63,150 bases of DNA from Pseudanabaena frigida (GTDB lineage Bacteria; Cyanobacteriota; Cyanobacteriia; Pseudanabaenales; Pseudanabaenaceae), in assembly GCA_003242085.1 (NCBI GenBank), contig QBML01000030.1:1-63150 (forward strand), given 5' to 3'. Shown piece by piece: positions 1-8,800 of the stretch (position 1 is its first letter; each line of letters starts with the position of its first letter). The translations under genes and the position numbers were made by a program. Below the pieces are notes generated by a model. The model saw only the letters and a list, made by a program, of their open reading frames with translations, had not been told where the DNA came from and ran no database searches.

Positions 1-175
1 TGCAGAACTGATCCCACAGTGACGCACTTTCGCGTCTTTGTACTGCTGTTGTCATGGTTTTATAATTGCGTTTGAGAAGAATTTATAATTAGCTTTCGCT
101 ATGTCATTAATGTAACTTTACATGTGTAGTTTTGTAAAGCATTTGTAACACTAATCTATCCTTAGGTCGATCTAT
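1..175. other. Upstream region of ribD, no gene seen
   Basis: AT-rich stretch at the window edge leading to ribD. I see no open frame of note, no RNA gene and no clear promoter match. A loose inverted pair (CTTTACA near 114-121 and TTTGTAAAG near 131-140) is too weak to call. Confidence 0.4.
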
Positions 176-1297
176 ATGTCTGGATATCCGCACCCACAAT
201 TTGACTCAACACAACACGATCTCTATATGCAGCAATGTATTGAGTTAGCACGACAGGCAAGGGGGCAAACCGCACCAAATCCGATGGTAGGCAGTGTGAT
301 CGTCAAAAATGGGCAAATACTGGGCAAGGGTTTTCATCCGAAGGCAGGACAGCCTCATGCGGAAGTATTTGCAATTCGTGAAGCTGTGCAGACTGGTGAA
401 GATTTAAGTGATGCGACTCTATATGTAAATTTGGAGCCTTGCAATCATCATGGACGAACGCCACCTTGCTCTGAGGCAATTGTCCAAGCGGGTATTGGTC
501 ATGTTGTTGTCGGGGCAATTGATACCGATCCGCGAGTTGCTGGTACTGGTTGCGATCGCCTCCGTGCAGCAGGAATCAAAGTGACGACAGGGATTTTAGA
601 ACAACAATGCTTAGAACTAAATGAGGGCTTTTTTCATCAAGTTAAAACTAATTTGCCCTTTGGAATTTTTAAATATGCGATGACTCTTGATGGCAAAATT
701 GCCACGACATCAGGACATAGCTATTGGATTACAGGAAAAGAAGCGCGGCAAATGGTTCACGATCTCCGTCTTGGCTGTGAAGCCATAATTACAGGTGGAA
801 ACACTGTCAGACTGGATAATCCTCACTTAACAACCCACGGCATGAGAGATCATTGTCCGTTACGTGTAGTGGTGACAAAGAGTTGCGATCTTCCTGAAGA
901 TGCAAATTTATGGAAAATTACTGATACCGAAAAGACTTTGGTTATAACGCTCCCTAATGTAAATCTACAACTTAAGCAAAAGCTACGCGATCGCCAAGTG
1001 GAGGTTTTGGAATTGGGAGATATATCTCCACAAGTCATCATGCAAGAGTTGGGAAATCGTGGCTGCAATACCGTCTTGTGGGAATGTGGAGGTAGATTAG
1101 GTGCGGCGGCGATCAAAGCTCAAATGGTTCAAAAAATCTATGCATTTATTGCGCCTAAACTAATTGGTGGATTTTCCGCTCCTAGTCCAATAGACGATCT
1201 TGGCTTAAACCTTATGACTGACGCAATTAATCTGGTAAGACCACAATTTCAGCAAATTGGTACAGATTTTTTAATTACAGGTTATATCAATACCTAG
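176..1297 (+). CDS. ribD: Bifunctional riboflavin biosynthesis deaminase/reductase RibD
   Basis: Catalyses two cytoplasmic steps of riboflavin synthesis: deamination of 2,5-diamino-6-ribosylamino-pyrimidinone phosphate, then NADPH-dependent reduction of the ribose chain. The N-terminal deaminase (about residues 12-145) shows the zinc site: HAEVFAI for the His/Glu pair and the PC-containing EPCNHHGRTPPC block with both cysteines. The C-terminal reductase (about 155-370) has the family's KYAMTLDGKIAT and ITGGNTVRLDNP motifs and a glycine-rich WECGGRLGAA segment. Length of 373 residues is usual for the family. The ATG start is followed at once by the deaminase fold, so no upstream extension is needed. 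It is a single gene here; other rib genes are not in the window. A strong hairpin begins 34 bases after the stop. Confidence 0.97.
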   Translation: MSGYPHPQFDSTQHDLYMQQCIELARQARGQTAPNPMVGSVIVKNGQILGKGFHPKAGQPHAEVFAIREAVQTGEDLSDATLYVNLEPCNHHGRTPPCSEAIVQAGIGHVVVGAIDTDPRVAGTGCDRLRAAGIKVTTGILEQQCLELNEGFFHQVKTNLPFGIFKYAMTLDGKIATTSGHSYWITGKEARQMVHDLRLGCEAIITGGNTVRLDNPHLTTHGMRDHCPLRVVVTKSCDLPEDANLWKITDTEKTLVITLPNVNLQLKQKLRDRQVEVLELGDISPQVIMQELGNRGCNTVLWECGGRLGAAAIKAQMVQKIYAFIAPKLIGGFSAPSPIDDLGLNLMTDAINLVRPQFQQIGTDFLITGYINT

Positions 1298-1330
1298 CTT
1301 AAGTCGTTTATATGGCAATAGCTAGAGAAC

Positions 1331-1383
1331 AAAACCCAGAAGAGAGTTGCGGCGCGATACGCCGCAACTCTCTTCTGGGTTTT
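1331..1383. repeat. Hairpin repeat after ribD (24-bp stem), AAAACCC type
   Basis: Perfect 24-bp inverted repeat (1331-1354 with 1360-1383, 5-base loop CGATA). It starts AAAACCCAG and ends CTGGGTTTT, the outer signature shared by several hairpins in this window. Outside it, TGGCAATAGCTAG on the left and TTGCTATAGCTATGCC on the right resemble the flanks of the other copies. It may also terminate ribD. Confidence 0.8.
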
Positions 1384-1467
1384 ATGTCTTAACTTATTTT
1401 GCTATAGCTATGCCCAGCTACTTAGCGAGAGCATAAAAATTCGTAAGAAAAATCAGGAACTACTCAG

Positions 1468-2468
1468 ATGCTTAATGCTTATGCCGCGCTTAAAGCAGGT
1501 GGGAAACTGGAGCCATTTGAATATAAACCAGATGCTCTTAAGAAAGAAGAAGTAGAAATTAAAGTCGAGTATTGTGGCATTTGTCACAGTGACCTGAGCA
1601 TGTTGAAAATGATTGGGGTATGAGCCAATACCCGCTAGTTGCTGGTCATGAAGTTGTCGGCACGATCGCAGCCATTGGCGATCGCGTTACCACCGTAAAA
1701 GTTGGTCAACGAGTAGGCTTAGGTTGGTTCTCCCATTCCTGTATGCATTGTGAATGGTGCATGTCTGGAGATCATAACCTCTGTTTGACTGGAGAACAAA
1801 CCATAGTTGGTCGATATGGTGGCTTTGCGGATAAAGTCCGTCCAAATCAAGAATGGGTGATCCCTTTACCTGAAGGAGTCGATCCCGCAGAAGTTGGTCC
1901 ACTCTTTTGTGGTGGCATCACCGTATTTAATCCCATCATTCAATGCAATGTCAAACCAACCGATCGCGTTGCCTTGATTGGAATTGATTGTCTAGGACAT
2001 ATGGCATTGCGGGTTCTCAAGGCTTGGGGTTGTGATGTTACTGCTTTCTCCACTAACCCAGATAAGGAAGCCGAAGCGCGAGAATTAGGTGCAAATCATT
2101 TTGTTAATTCTCGCAATCCTCAAGCGATCGAATCGGTGGCGAATTCTTTTGATTTTATTCTCTCCACTGTGAATGCAGATTTAGATTGGAGTAAATATAT
2201 TAGTGCGCTACGACCTAAAGGTCGTTTGCATTTTGTTGGAGTAGTGCCTAATGCCATTCCAGCCTATGCATTCCCTCTAATTGCTGCCCAAAAATCTATA
2301 TCGGGTAGTCCTTTGGGTAGCCCCGCGACGACTGCACAAATGCTCGACTTTGCTGCAAGGCATGGCATTGAGCCTGTTACGGAAACCTTTGAGTTCAGTC
2401 AGATTAATGAAACGCTAGAACATCTAGAATCTGGCAAAGCCAGATATCGCATTGTATTAAAGCACTAG
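1468..2468 (+). pseudogene. Zinc-dependent alcohol dehydrogenase (CAD/YahK type), frameshifted
   Basis: NAD(P)-dependent medium-chain alcohol/aldehyde dehydrogenase in two frames. From the ATG at 1468 the N-terminal part reads to CGICHSDLSMLK and then hits a stop at 1621-1623. The rest continues in another frame from 1620 (GMSQYPLVAGHEVVG) to 2468. Adding one A to the A run at 1606-1609 restores a continuous 333-residue protein reading ...SMLKNDWGMSQYP..., as in intact relatives. The catalytic zinc ligands (CGICHSD, GHE) and four structural cysteines (CMHCEWCMSGDHNLC) are all present. The Rossmann loop reads GIDCLGH where relatives usually have GIGGLGH. Either a real frameshift pseudogene or a one-base sequencing error in a homopolymer. 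If translation begins only at 1620, the product lacks the catalytic cysteine and cannot be active. Confidence 0.88.
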
Positions 2469-2471
2469 TTG

Positions 2472-2512
2472 CAGAGATGAAAGGTATCGCCCAGCGATAC
2501 CTTTCATCTCTG
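2472..2512. terminator. Hairpin terminator after the alcohol dehydrogenase
   Basis: Perfect 19-bp inverted repeat (2472-2490 with 2494-2512) around a 3-base loop CCA, starting 3 bases past the stop. The right arm is followed by GTTCTGGTTTT. Its position indicates a terminator. It lacks the AAAACCC signature. Confidence 0.75.
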
Positions 2513-2551
2513 TTCTGGTTTTAGCCCCAAAACCTAAATCACATCAATTTT

Positions 2552-2639
2552 TATAGCTATAGCCCTTGTCTCAGGACAAATCAAAACCCAAGCAATTCTT
2601 GGGTTTTATGTCCTAGTACACTTGGCGACAGCTATAGAT
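2552..2639. repeat. Short MITE-like repeat with AAAACCC core
   Basis: Core hairpin AAAACCCAAG-CAATT-CTTGGGTTTT at 2583-2607, enclosed by AGGACAAATC on the left and ATGTCCTA on the right, and by TATAGCTATAG and GCTATAG further out. This is the same nested layout as the longer copies at 15929 and 40928, but with an almost empty middle, so it looks like a minimal or deleted family member. Confidence 0.65.
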
Positions 2640-2686
2640 TAAAATCGCGAATATTCTTCTTCATCTCAGTAATAAAAATACAAAAA

Positions 2687-3301
2687 ATGGATAAAGTTCA
2701 GCAAATAGACCGTCTACCAATTGTGGAAACTTTCCATTCTGTGCAAGGAGAAGGTACTTGGATGGGAGTAAATGCTTTTTTTATCCGTTTGGCGGGTTGT
2801 GATGTTGGTTGTCCTTGGTGTGACACTAAAATCTCTTGGAATGTGAAAAGACATCCTGAAATAGCGATCGCCGATCTAGTCAGTAAAGCTGTCAATGCTA
2901 AACCAGCAATGGTCGTAATCACAGGGGGAGAGCCCTTGATGCACGATCTCACTGAGTTGACGCAACAGCTGAAGAATCAAGGATTACGAGTGCATTTAGA
3001 GACATCGGGTTCGCATCTATTTAGTGGCAATTTTGATTGGGTGACCTTTTCCCCAAAGCAGTTTAAACATCCTCATGCAAGTATTTATGAAAAAGTGAGC
3101 GAACTTAAAGTCGTCGTCAAGGATGAGTCTGATTTGATGTGGGCGGAACAAAACGCGGCAAGACTGCTACCAAATGTGGTGAAATATTTACAGGCTGAGT
3201 GGGAAACCACTAGCAGTAAGGATTTAGTGATGCAATATGTGCTAAGTCATGCGGATTGGCGAGTGAGTATACAAACCCATAAACTATTGGGAGTTAGATA
3301 A
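2687..3301 (+). CDS. queE: 7-carboxy-7-deazaguanine synthase QueE (radical SAM)
   Basis: Radical SAM enzyme converting 6-carboxytetrahydropterin to 7-carboxy-7-deazaguanine, the ring contraction step on the way to queuosine and other deazapurines. The cluster motif CDVGCPWC (CX3CX2C) is at about residues 38-45, followed by a [12 protein letters not shown]-binding stretch near 79-87. The N-terminus carries the substrate-binding VQGEGTWMG loop typical of QueE. Length of 204 residues is normal. The stop is 5 bases before queC, so both are probably one transcript. No preQ1 riboswitch is apparent in the short leader. Confidence 0.96.
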   Translation: MDKVQQIDRLPIVETFHSVQGEGTWMGVNAFFIRLAGCDVGCPWCDTKISWNVKRHPEIAIADLVSKAVNAKPAMVVITGGEPLMHDLTELTQQLKNQGLRVHLETSGSHLFSGNFDWVTFSPKQFKHPHASIYEKVSELKVVVKDESDLMWAEQNAARLLPNVVKYLQAEWETTSSKDLVMQYVLSHADWRVSIQTHKLLGVR

Positions 3302-3306
3302 TCGAG

Positions 3307-3999
3307 ATGATAGAAGTAGAAAATCCCAAAGATTTGCAACAAACTAAAAAAAAAGCAGTTATTTTGTTGTCAGGTGGACTAGATTCTGCAACAGCAGCAG
3401 CTCAAGCGATCGCAGATGGATATGAGGTAATTGCACTATCCTTTCGTTATGGTCAGCGCCATGAAAGAGAGTTAGTAGCGGCACGGCAAGTTGCCGCAGC
3501 TTTAAATATTAGCGAACATTTTGTAGTAGATGTGAATTTAGCGCAGTGGGGAGGTTCAGCGCTAACTGATGTAAATATTGCAGTACCTATAGAAGGCTCA
3601 CAAGCAGACGAGATTCCGATTACCTATGTCCCTGGACGCAATACAGTATTTATTGCGATCGCCCTATCTCTAGCAGAATCAAAGGAAGCTGAAGCGATTT
3701 ATTTGGGAATTAATGCTGTGGACTATTCAGGCTATCCCGATTGTCGTCCTGATTATTTAGCGGCTTTCCAGAAACTAGCGGCACTTTCGTCTAAAATCGG
3801 AATAGAAGGTCATGCACCGCAATTAGTCGCACCTTTAGTAATAGATTCTAAAACAGATATTGTGCGGCGGGCGAGACGTTTAGGTGTACCAATTGAGATT
3901 ACATGGTCATGCTACCAAGGTGGTGAAGTTCCCTGCGGTGTATGCGATTCCTGCCGAATTCGCGATAAAGCTATTCTAGAAGCCGAAGCTGATATTTAA
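3307..3999 (+). CDS. queC: 7-cyano-7-deazaguanine synthase QueC
   Basis: ATP-dependent enzyme turning 7-carboxy-7-deazaguanine into preQ0. The PP-loop [15 protein letters not shown] lies near residue 20, the YVPGRNTVF motif in the middle, and the zinc-binding cysteines in [15 protein letters not shown] near the C-terminus. All four Zn ligands are visible, so it looks functional. The gene follows queE by 5 bases and overlaps the convergent recN by 4 bases at the 3' end. The 230-residue length is usual. Whether the product feeds tRNA queuosine or DNA modification cannot be told from the window; no dpdA-type gene is present. Confidence 0.97.
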   Translation: MIEVENPKDLQQTKKKAVILLSGGLDSATAAAQAIADGYEVIALSFRYGQRHERELVAARQVAAALNISEHFVVDVNLAQWGGSALTDVNIAVPIEGSQADEIPITYVPGRNTVFIAIALSLAESKEAEAIYLGINAVDYSGYPDCRPDYLAAFQKLAALSSKIGIEGHAPQLVAPLVIDSKTDIVRRARRLGVPIEITWSCYQGGEVPCGVCDSCRIRDKAILEAEADI

Positions 4000-5819
4000 A
4001 TATTGGCTTTGATAGTGGCAGCTTGCTCTAGTAATGACTCTGCAAATGCAATTGCTTGAACTAAGGCACTATCTGCTCCCTCCTTAACTATGGTTGTTCC
4101 TTTTTCCTTTTTCCTTTTTCCTTGATTTTTCTCCTCGTCAACACTTTTCCCTGAGGCTATTTGAGCTAATTCTTGTTTGCGTTCTTCTAGTCCTAATAGT
4201 CGAATCTGTACTTGAGTCCGATCGCCTATTACTTGTTTACTAACATGGAAATGACGGTCAGCAATTGCTGCAATTAGAGGCTGGTGAGTCACACAGAAAA
4301 TTTGGGAACTACGGCTGAGCTGCCAGAGTTGGGTGGCGATCGCTTGAGCTACGCGACCTGATATACCTGTATCGATTTCATCAAATACCATCGTGCCAAC
4401 ATTGTGATGAATTTGTTCAGAAGTCATGGTTGTCTCTTTAGTTTCTTGTTTAGTCTTCTGTTTCACAAAACAGGTTTTCAATGCTAATAAGAATCGGCTC
4501 ATTTCTCCACCTGAAGCAGTTTCTGCTAGTGGTTGCAAGGGTTCGCCAAGGTTGGGACTAAATTCAAAAATAATGCGATCGCTACCTAGTGCCGTTGGTT
4601 CAACTGGATAAATGCCAACTTGAAAGCGCACTTTTTCCATCGCTAACATTTTCAGAGCTTCAATTTGTGATTGTTCAAGAGCGATCGCGGTCTGACGACG
4701 CAATTCTGTTAGCTTTTTGCAAGCCTTAAGTAAGCCTTGTAAATCCGCTTCTGCTTTACGCTCTAAGTCCTCAATCGAAATACTTTGATCTGTAAGTTCT
4801 GCTAGTGCCTGCTGCAACTTTTCCGTATAGGCGATCGCTTCGGGTAATGTGCCATATTTGCGGCAGATTTGCTTGATTTGGTTAATTCTTTGCTCTATCG
4901 ATTCCAACTGCTCTGGATCGGAATCGAGACGATTGGCATAGTTGTTAATTTGTCGTCCCGCTTCTTCAACTTGAGCGAGAGCACTAGAAACTAATTCCAA
5001 AATTCCTTCAGCCTCTCGATCCAATGAGACCATCTCTGTGAGAATTAACTCTGCCTGACCTAATAGGTCAGCGCAAGCATTGCCCCCATCATTTTGATAG
5101 AGAGCTTCGTAAACTACATAGCTTTGTTTTTGTAACTCTACACTGTGAGCTAATCGATTACGATCGCTTTCTAGGTTTTCCAATTCATGAGGATCGTCAA
5201 GATTTGCCGCTTCTAGTTCCTTGAGCTGATAGCGCAACATGTCTAAATGCTGTAAGCGATTACGCTCATTTTGTTGGCGGTCAAATAGTGCCTTGCGCGA
5301 TCGCTCCTTGATTTCAAATAATTTGGCTACCTTTTGTCTCTGTAAGGTTAGTGATTGATTAAAAGCCCGATCTCCAAAACTATCTAGCCACTCGCGCTGT
5401 TGAGCAGCCTGACTCAGCAAAATAGTCTGACCTTGAGCTGTAATTTCAACTAGGCGATCGCGCAGTTCTTGAATTTGCTGCTTATTTACGACCACGCCAT
5501 TAATGCGAGAGCGATTACTTTTTGCAGTAATTTCTCGGCTACAAATAATGGCTTCGGCATCGATTGCATCAATCTCTTGAGTTTCTAACCATTGCGAAAC
5601 TAATTGATTCGTAGAGAATGTCGCCTCAATATTGGCGCGATCAGCTCCAGTTCTTAACATACGTGCCGAAACTTTGCCTCCTAGAGCCGCATCAAGAGCA
5701 TCTAGAACGATTGATTTACCTGCTCCTGTTTCGCCTGTAAGAATGTTTAGTCCTGCGTATAGCTCAAGCTCTAATCGATCGATTAAGGCAAAATTTTCAA
5801 TTTTGAGGCTTAGAAGCAT
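3996..5819 (-). CDS. recN: DNA repair protein RecN
   Basis: SMC-like ATPase acting in double-strand break repair. The Walker A motif (GETGAGKS, about residues 29-36), long coiled-coil arms (about 150-380), the ABC signature [13 protein letters not shown] near 456-468 and Walker [13 protein letters not shown] near 490-501 are in the expected order. The 607-residue length exceeds many bacterial RecN. The excess includes a lysine-rich patch near residues 560-575, encoded by a heptamer tract TTTTTCC repeated three times at 4101-4121 (plus strand). It is followed by a short conserved C-terminal helix. The gene converges on queC with a 4-base overlap, so neither gene has room for its own terminator there. 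Confidence 0.96.
   Translation of the reverse strand: MLLSLKIENFALIDRLELELYAGLNILTGETGAGKSIVLDALDAALGGKVSARMLRTGADRANIEATFSTNQLVSQWLETQEIDAIDAEAIICSREITAKSNRSRINGVVVNKQQIQELRDRLVEITAQGQTILLSQAAQQREWLDSFGDRAFNQSLTLQRQKVAKLFEIKERSRKALFDRQQNERNRLQHLDMLRYQLKELEAANLDDPHELENLESDRNRLAHSVELQKQSYVVYEALYQNDGGNACADLLGQAELILTEMVSLDREAEGILELVSSALAQVEEAGRQINNYANRLDSDPEQLESIEQRINQIKQICRKYGTLPEAIAYTEKLQQALAELTDQSISIEDLERKAEADLQGLLKACKKLTELRRQTAIALEQSQIEALKMLAMEKVRFQVGIYPVEPTALGSDRIIFEFSPNLGEPLQPLAETASGGEMSRFLLALKTCFVKQKTKQETKETTMTSEQIHHNVGTMVFDEIDTGISGRVAQAIATQLWQLSRSSQIFCVTHQPLIAAIADRHFHVSKQVIGDRTQVQIRLLGLEERKQELAQIASGKSVDEEKNQGKRKKEKGTTIVKEGADSALVQAIAFAESLLEQAATIKANI
4101..4121. repeat. Heptamer tandem repeat TTTTTCC x3 inside recN
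   Basis: Three exact tandem copies of TTTTTCC, preceded by a partial TTCC. On the recN strand they encode the GKRKKEKG patch, which is not a recognisable part of the RecN fold. Confidence 0.8.
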
Positions 5820-5837
5820 AGTTTTTTCAAATATATC

Positions 5838-5890
5838 AAAACCAAGTAAATAAAAGCGGCGCGTAGCACCGCTTTTATTTACTTGGTTTT
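5838..5890. repeat. Hairpin between cheA-like gene and recN (22-bp stem)
   Basis: Perfect 22-bp inverted repeat beginning AAAACCAAG and ending CTTGGTTTT, loop 5860-5868. It ends 3 bases before the stop of the minus-strand CheA gene, so it can act as its terminator. The outer AAAACC/GGTTTT ends resemble the repeat family, but the TATAGCAATGC flanks are absent. Confidence 0.75.
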
Positions 5891-5893
5891 ATA

Positions 5894-8800
5894 TTAGATT
5901 GGCAAAGTTTCTCCATTTAAGAGACGTTTTGAGGCACTTAACAGTTCTTCTTCAAGGTAGGGCTTGGTGAAGTATCCCTTCGCTCCAAGCTGGATTGCCG
6001 ATTGACGATGGCGATCGGCTCCACGGGAAGTTAACATTGCTACAGGAATTTCCTTAAGACGTGAATCTTTTTGCAATCTCGACAGTAGATCCAATCCATC
6101 CATTCTTGGCATCTCAATATCGCAGAAGATCATATCGCAAGGTAGTCCAGCTCGGAGTTTTTCCCACGCATCCTGTCCATCCTTGGCTTGTTCTACGCGA
6201 TAGCCAACTTTAGCAAAAGTAAGCGATAACAATTCGCGTACTGTAATCGAGTCATCAACAATCAGTACAGTTGGATCGACAGCAATATCCTCTTCAACAG
6301 GTGGTTGTACTGTGACCCCAGATGTTGAAGGACGTAGCCTGCCACTAGCAATATCAAATAGTTCTAGAACGTTGGCGATCGCCATTACGCGCCCGTCCCC
6401 TAGCACTGTTGCTCCTGCAATTCCCGCAGGTTGGGGAATTGGCCCCTCTAATTGCTTGATTACAATTTCATATTCACCGAGGAACTGATCGACTTGCAGT
6501 GCGAGATAGCTGGTGTCATTACGGAGAATAATGATGCAGAGTTCATCATTTTCTTGCTTACCGTAGATGCTACTGCGGCTGAGGTGGCGACTGTAGGAAA
6601 GTAAATTGGAAAGGTGTTGGAATGGCAAAATTGTATCTCGCCAAGGTAAACAGGGTTGACCTTTCTCATTAAGTACGATTTGGCTTTGAGGGACTTCCAC
6701 CATATCCTCGAAACCGTCAACAGGGAAAGCAACGCGAGCGCGATCGCTAATACAGAACATTGCTTTAGAAATACTAAGAGTCAATGGTAGGCGAATCGTA
6801 AAGGTTGTACCCTTACCGATTGACGATTCCACAATAATTACACCGCGAATTTCATCAAGACAGGTTTTGACAACGTCTAAACCAACGCCACGCCCTTTAA
6901 ATTCGTCGGCTTGAGCTGCAGTACTAAATCCAGGTTCAAATAGCAAAGAATAGACTTCGTTTTCATTAAGGCGATCGACTTCTGATTGCGATCGCACTCC
7001 TTTAGACACCGCACTTTTCTTAACTCGTTCGGGGCTAATACCTGCTCCATCATCGCTAATCGAAATTACGGTTTGGTTACCTTGGTGGTAAGCGCGCACC
7101 GTAAGTTTGCCAGTGGCTGATTTGCCTGCGGCTTGGCGAGTAGCAGGATCTTCCAATCCGTGATCGATCGCATTATTTACAAGGTGAGTAAGTGGATCGG
7201 TAAGCTGTTCTAAGATCGCTTTATCAATTAAGGTTTCACGCCCGTATATTTCTAGCTCGGCTTGCTTGCCAGTTTTAAGGGCGCGATCGCGAATACCTCT
7301 AGGCAGGCGATCGGCAATTTGGGCAAAGGGAACCATGCGTGACTGCTTGAGGTCATCTTGCACTTGAGTGGTAATCGTTCCTAACTGACGAGTTACCTGA
7401 TCGGTTTCACCCACCACAAACTCAATGTCAGATGCAGATTCACGTACACGGACAATCAGCTCGATAATCTCTTGTGAGAGAACGTGGAAAGTGTTATAAC
7501 GATCGAATTCGATTCCCTCGAAGTCATTGGTAACAGAACTATTTGTGCTTGCACTATCACTTGAATAGGATGAATCAAGATTACTACTAAACGATCGACC
7601 GCGACCTGCGGTTAACGAAGCCTCTAATAAAGAGCGATCGTACTGATCTCGCATCCTTTGAGATACATCACTTAACAGCTGAACTTGATGTAGTAGATTA
7701 GTGATAAATTGCTGCAATCGTTCTTGATCTTGTTCTAAAAGGTTACGATTTACCACGAGTTCCCCAACTAGATTGTTGAGACTGTCCAGATATTTTACAT
7801 CTACGCGCATGGTTGAGTCGGTTAACCTTTGCTTGCGCTGAGTCGTAGGAGGACGAACAGGAGTTTTCGTTTTGATAGGACCAACATCTTTCCCAAATGT
7901 ATCTCGAAGCATTCCTTCTAATTCGTCAAATTCATCATTGGACTTTACTGATGAAGTCGAAATAGGAGTTGAGATTTCTGAAAAGTTTGCATTTAGGGAG
8001 TTAGCTGTCGGTGCCTCAAAGCCATTAGAGTCGCCTAAGAGTGCCTCTAATTCATCGAAATTCATATCGTCAGAATCAATAGATTGTTGATTGTTGACAG
8101 ATCCATCAGTACCTTGGCCTCTAAAATCTTGATTCACCTCGCCTGAAGTATTGCTGGAGTTACCAATCATTGCTTCAAGATCGTCGAAGTCAAAATTATC
8201 ATCAATACCATTCAATTCTTCCGCTTGCAATTGATTTCCCGTTTCTATATTTTCGGTAATAGCAGCTCCAGATAACTCTGAGCTTGCTCCATCGAAGTCC
8301 GCAAATTCATCGATGGAACCATAATCTAGCTCCTCTTCAACCGCAAAATTATCTGTTACTAAATTTTCTTCTTCAGGAGTTTGTAGCAAACTAATGTCTG
8401 AGTCATCATCACCTTGGAAAAAATCTACTAAATTATCGATAGTGGTATTAGGTGCAATGCTATCAATATCGCTACTATCGTTAAGGTCAAAATCTTCTTG
8501 GATGAATGTTAGATGTTCATCTATTGAAGTTAACTGGGATGCCGATTCGTCTAGTACATCTACAAAATTATCGACTTCATCATTTTGAGTCAGCGATCGC
8601 GATTCATTAAAAACGAAATCATTATTTAGATCGTCTAGATTATTTTCTAATACAGTTAAATCGTTCTCATCAGCATTGACAAATTCATGTGTCAGACTAG
8701 AAATTTGGCCTAGAGAGCTTTGCTCAAAGAAGTTTTCTTCAGAAACAACGCTTTCTGGGACTTCAATCTCATCGCGCTCTGCAACTTGAGGCGAGTCAAA

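Noticed and set aside
5838-5890. Reading the many hairpins as a CRISPR array
   Set aside because: They are far apart, each is palindromic, and there are no regularly spaced repeats with spacers.
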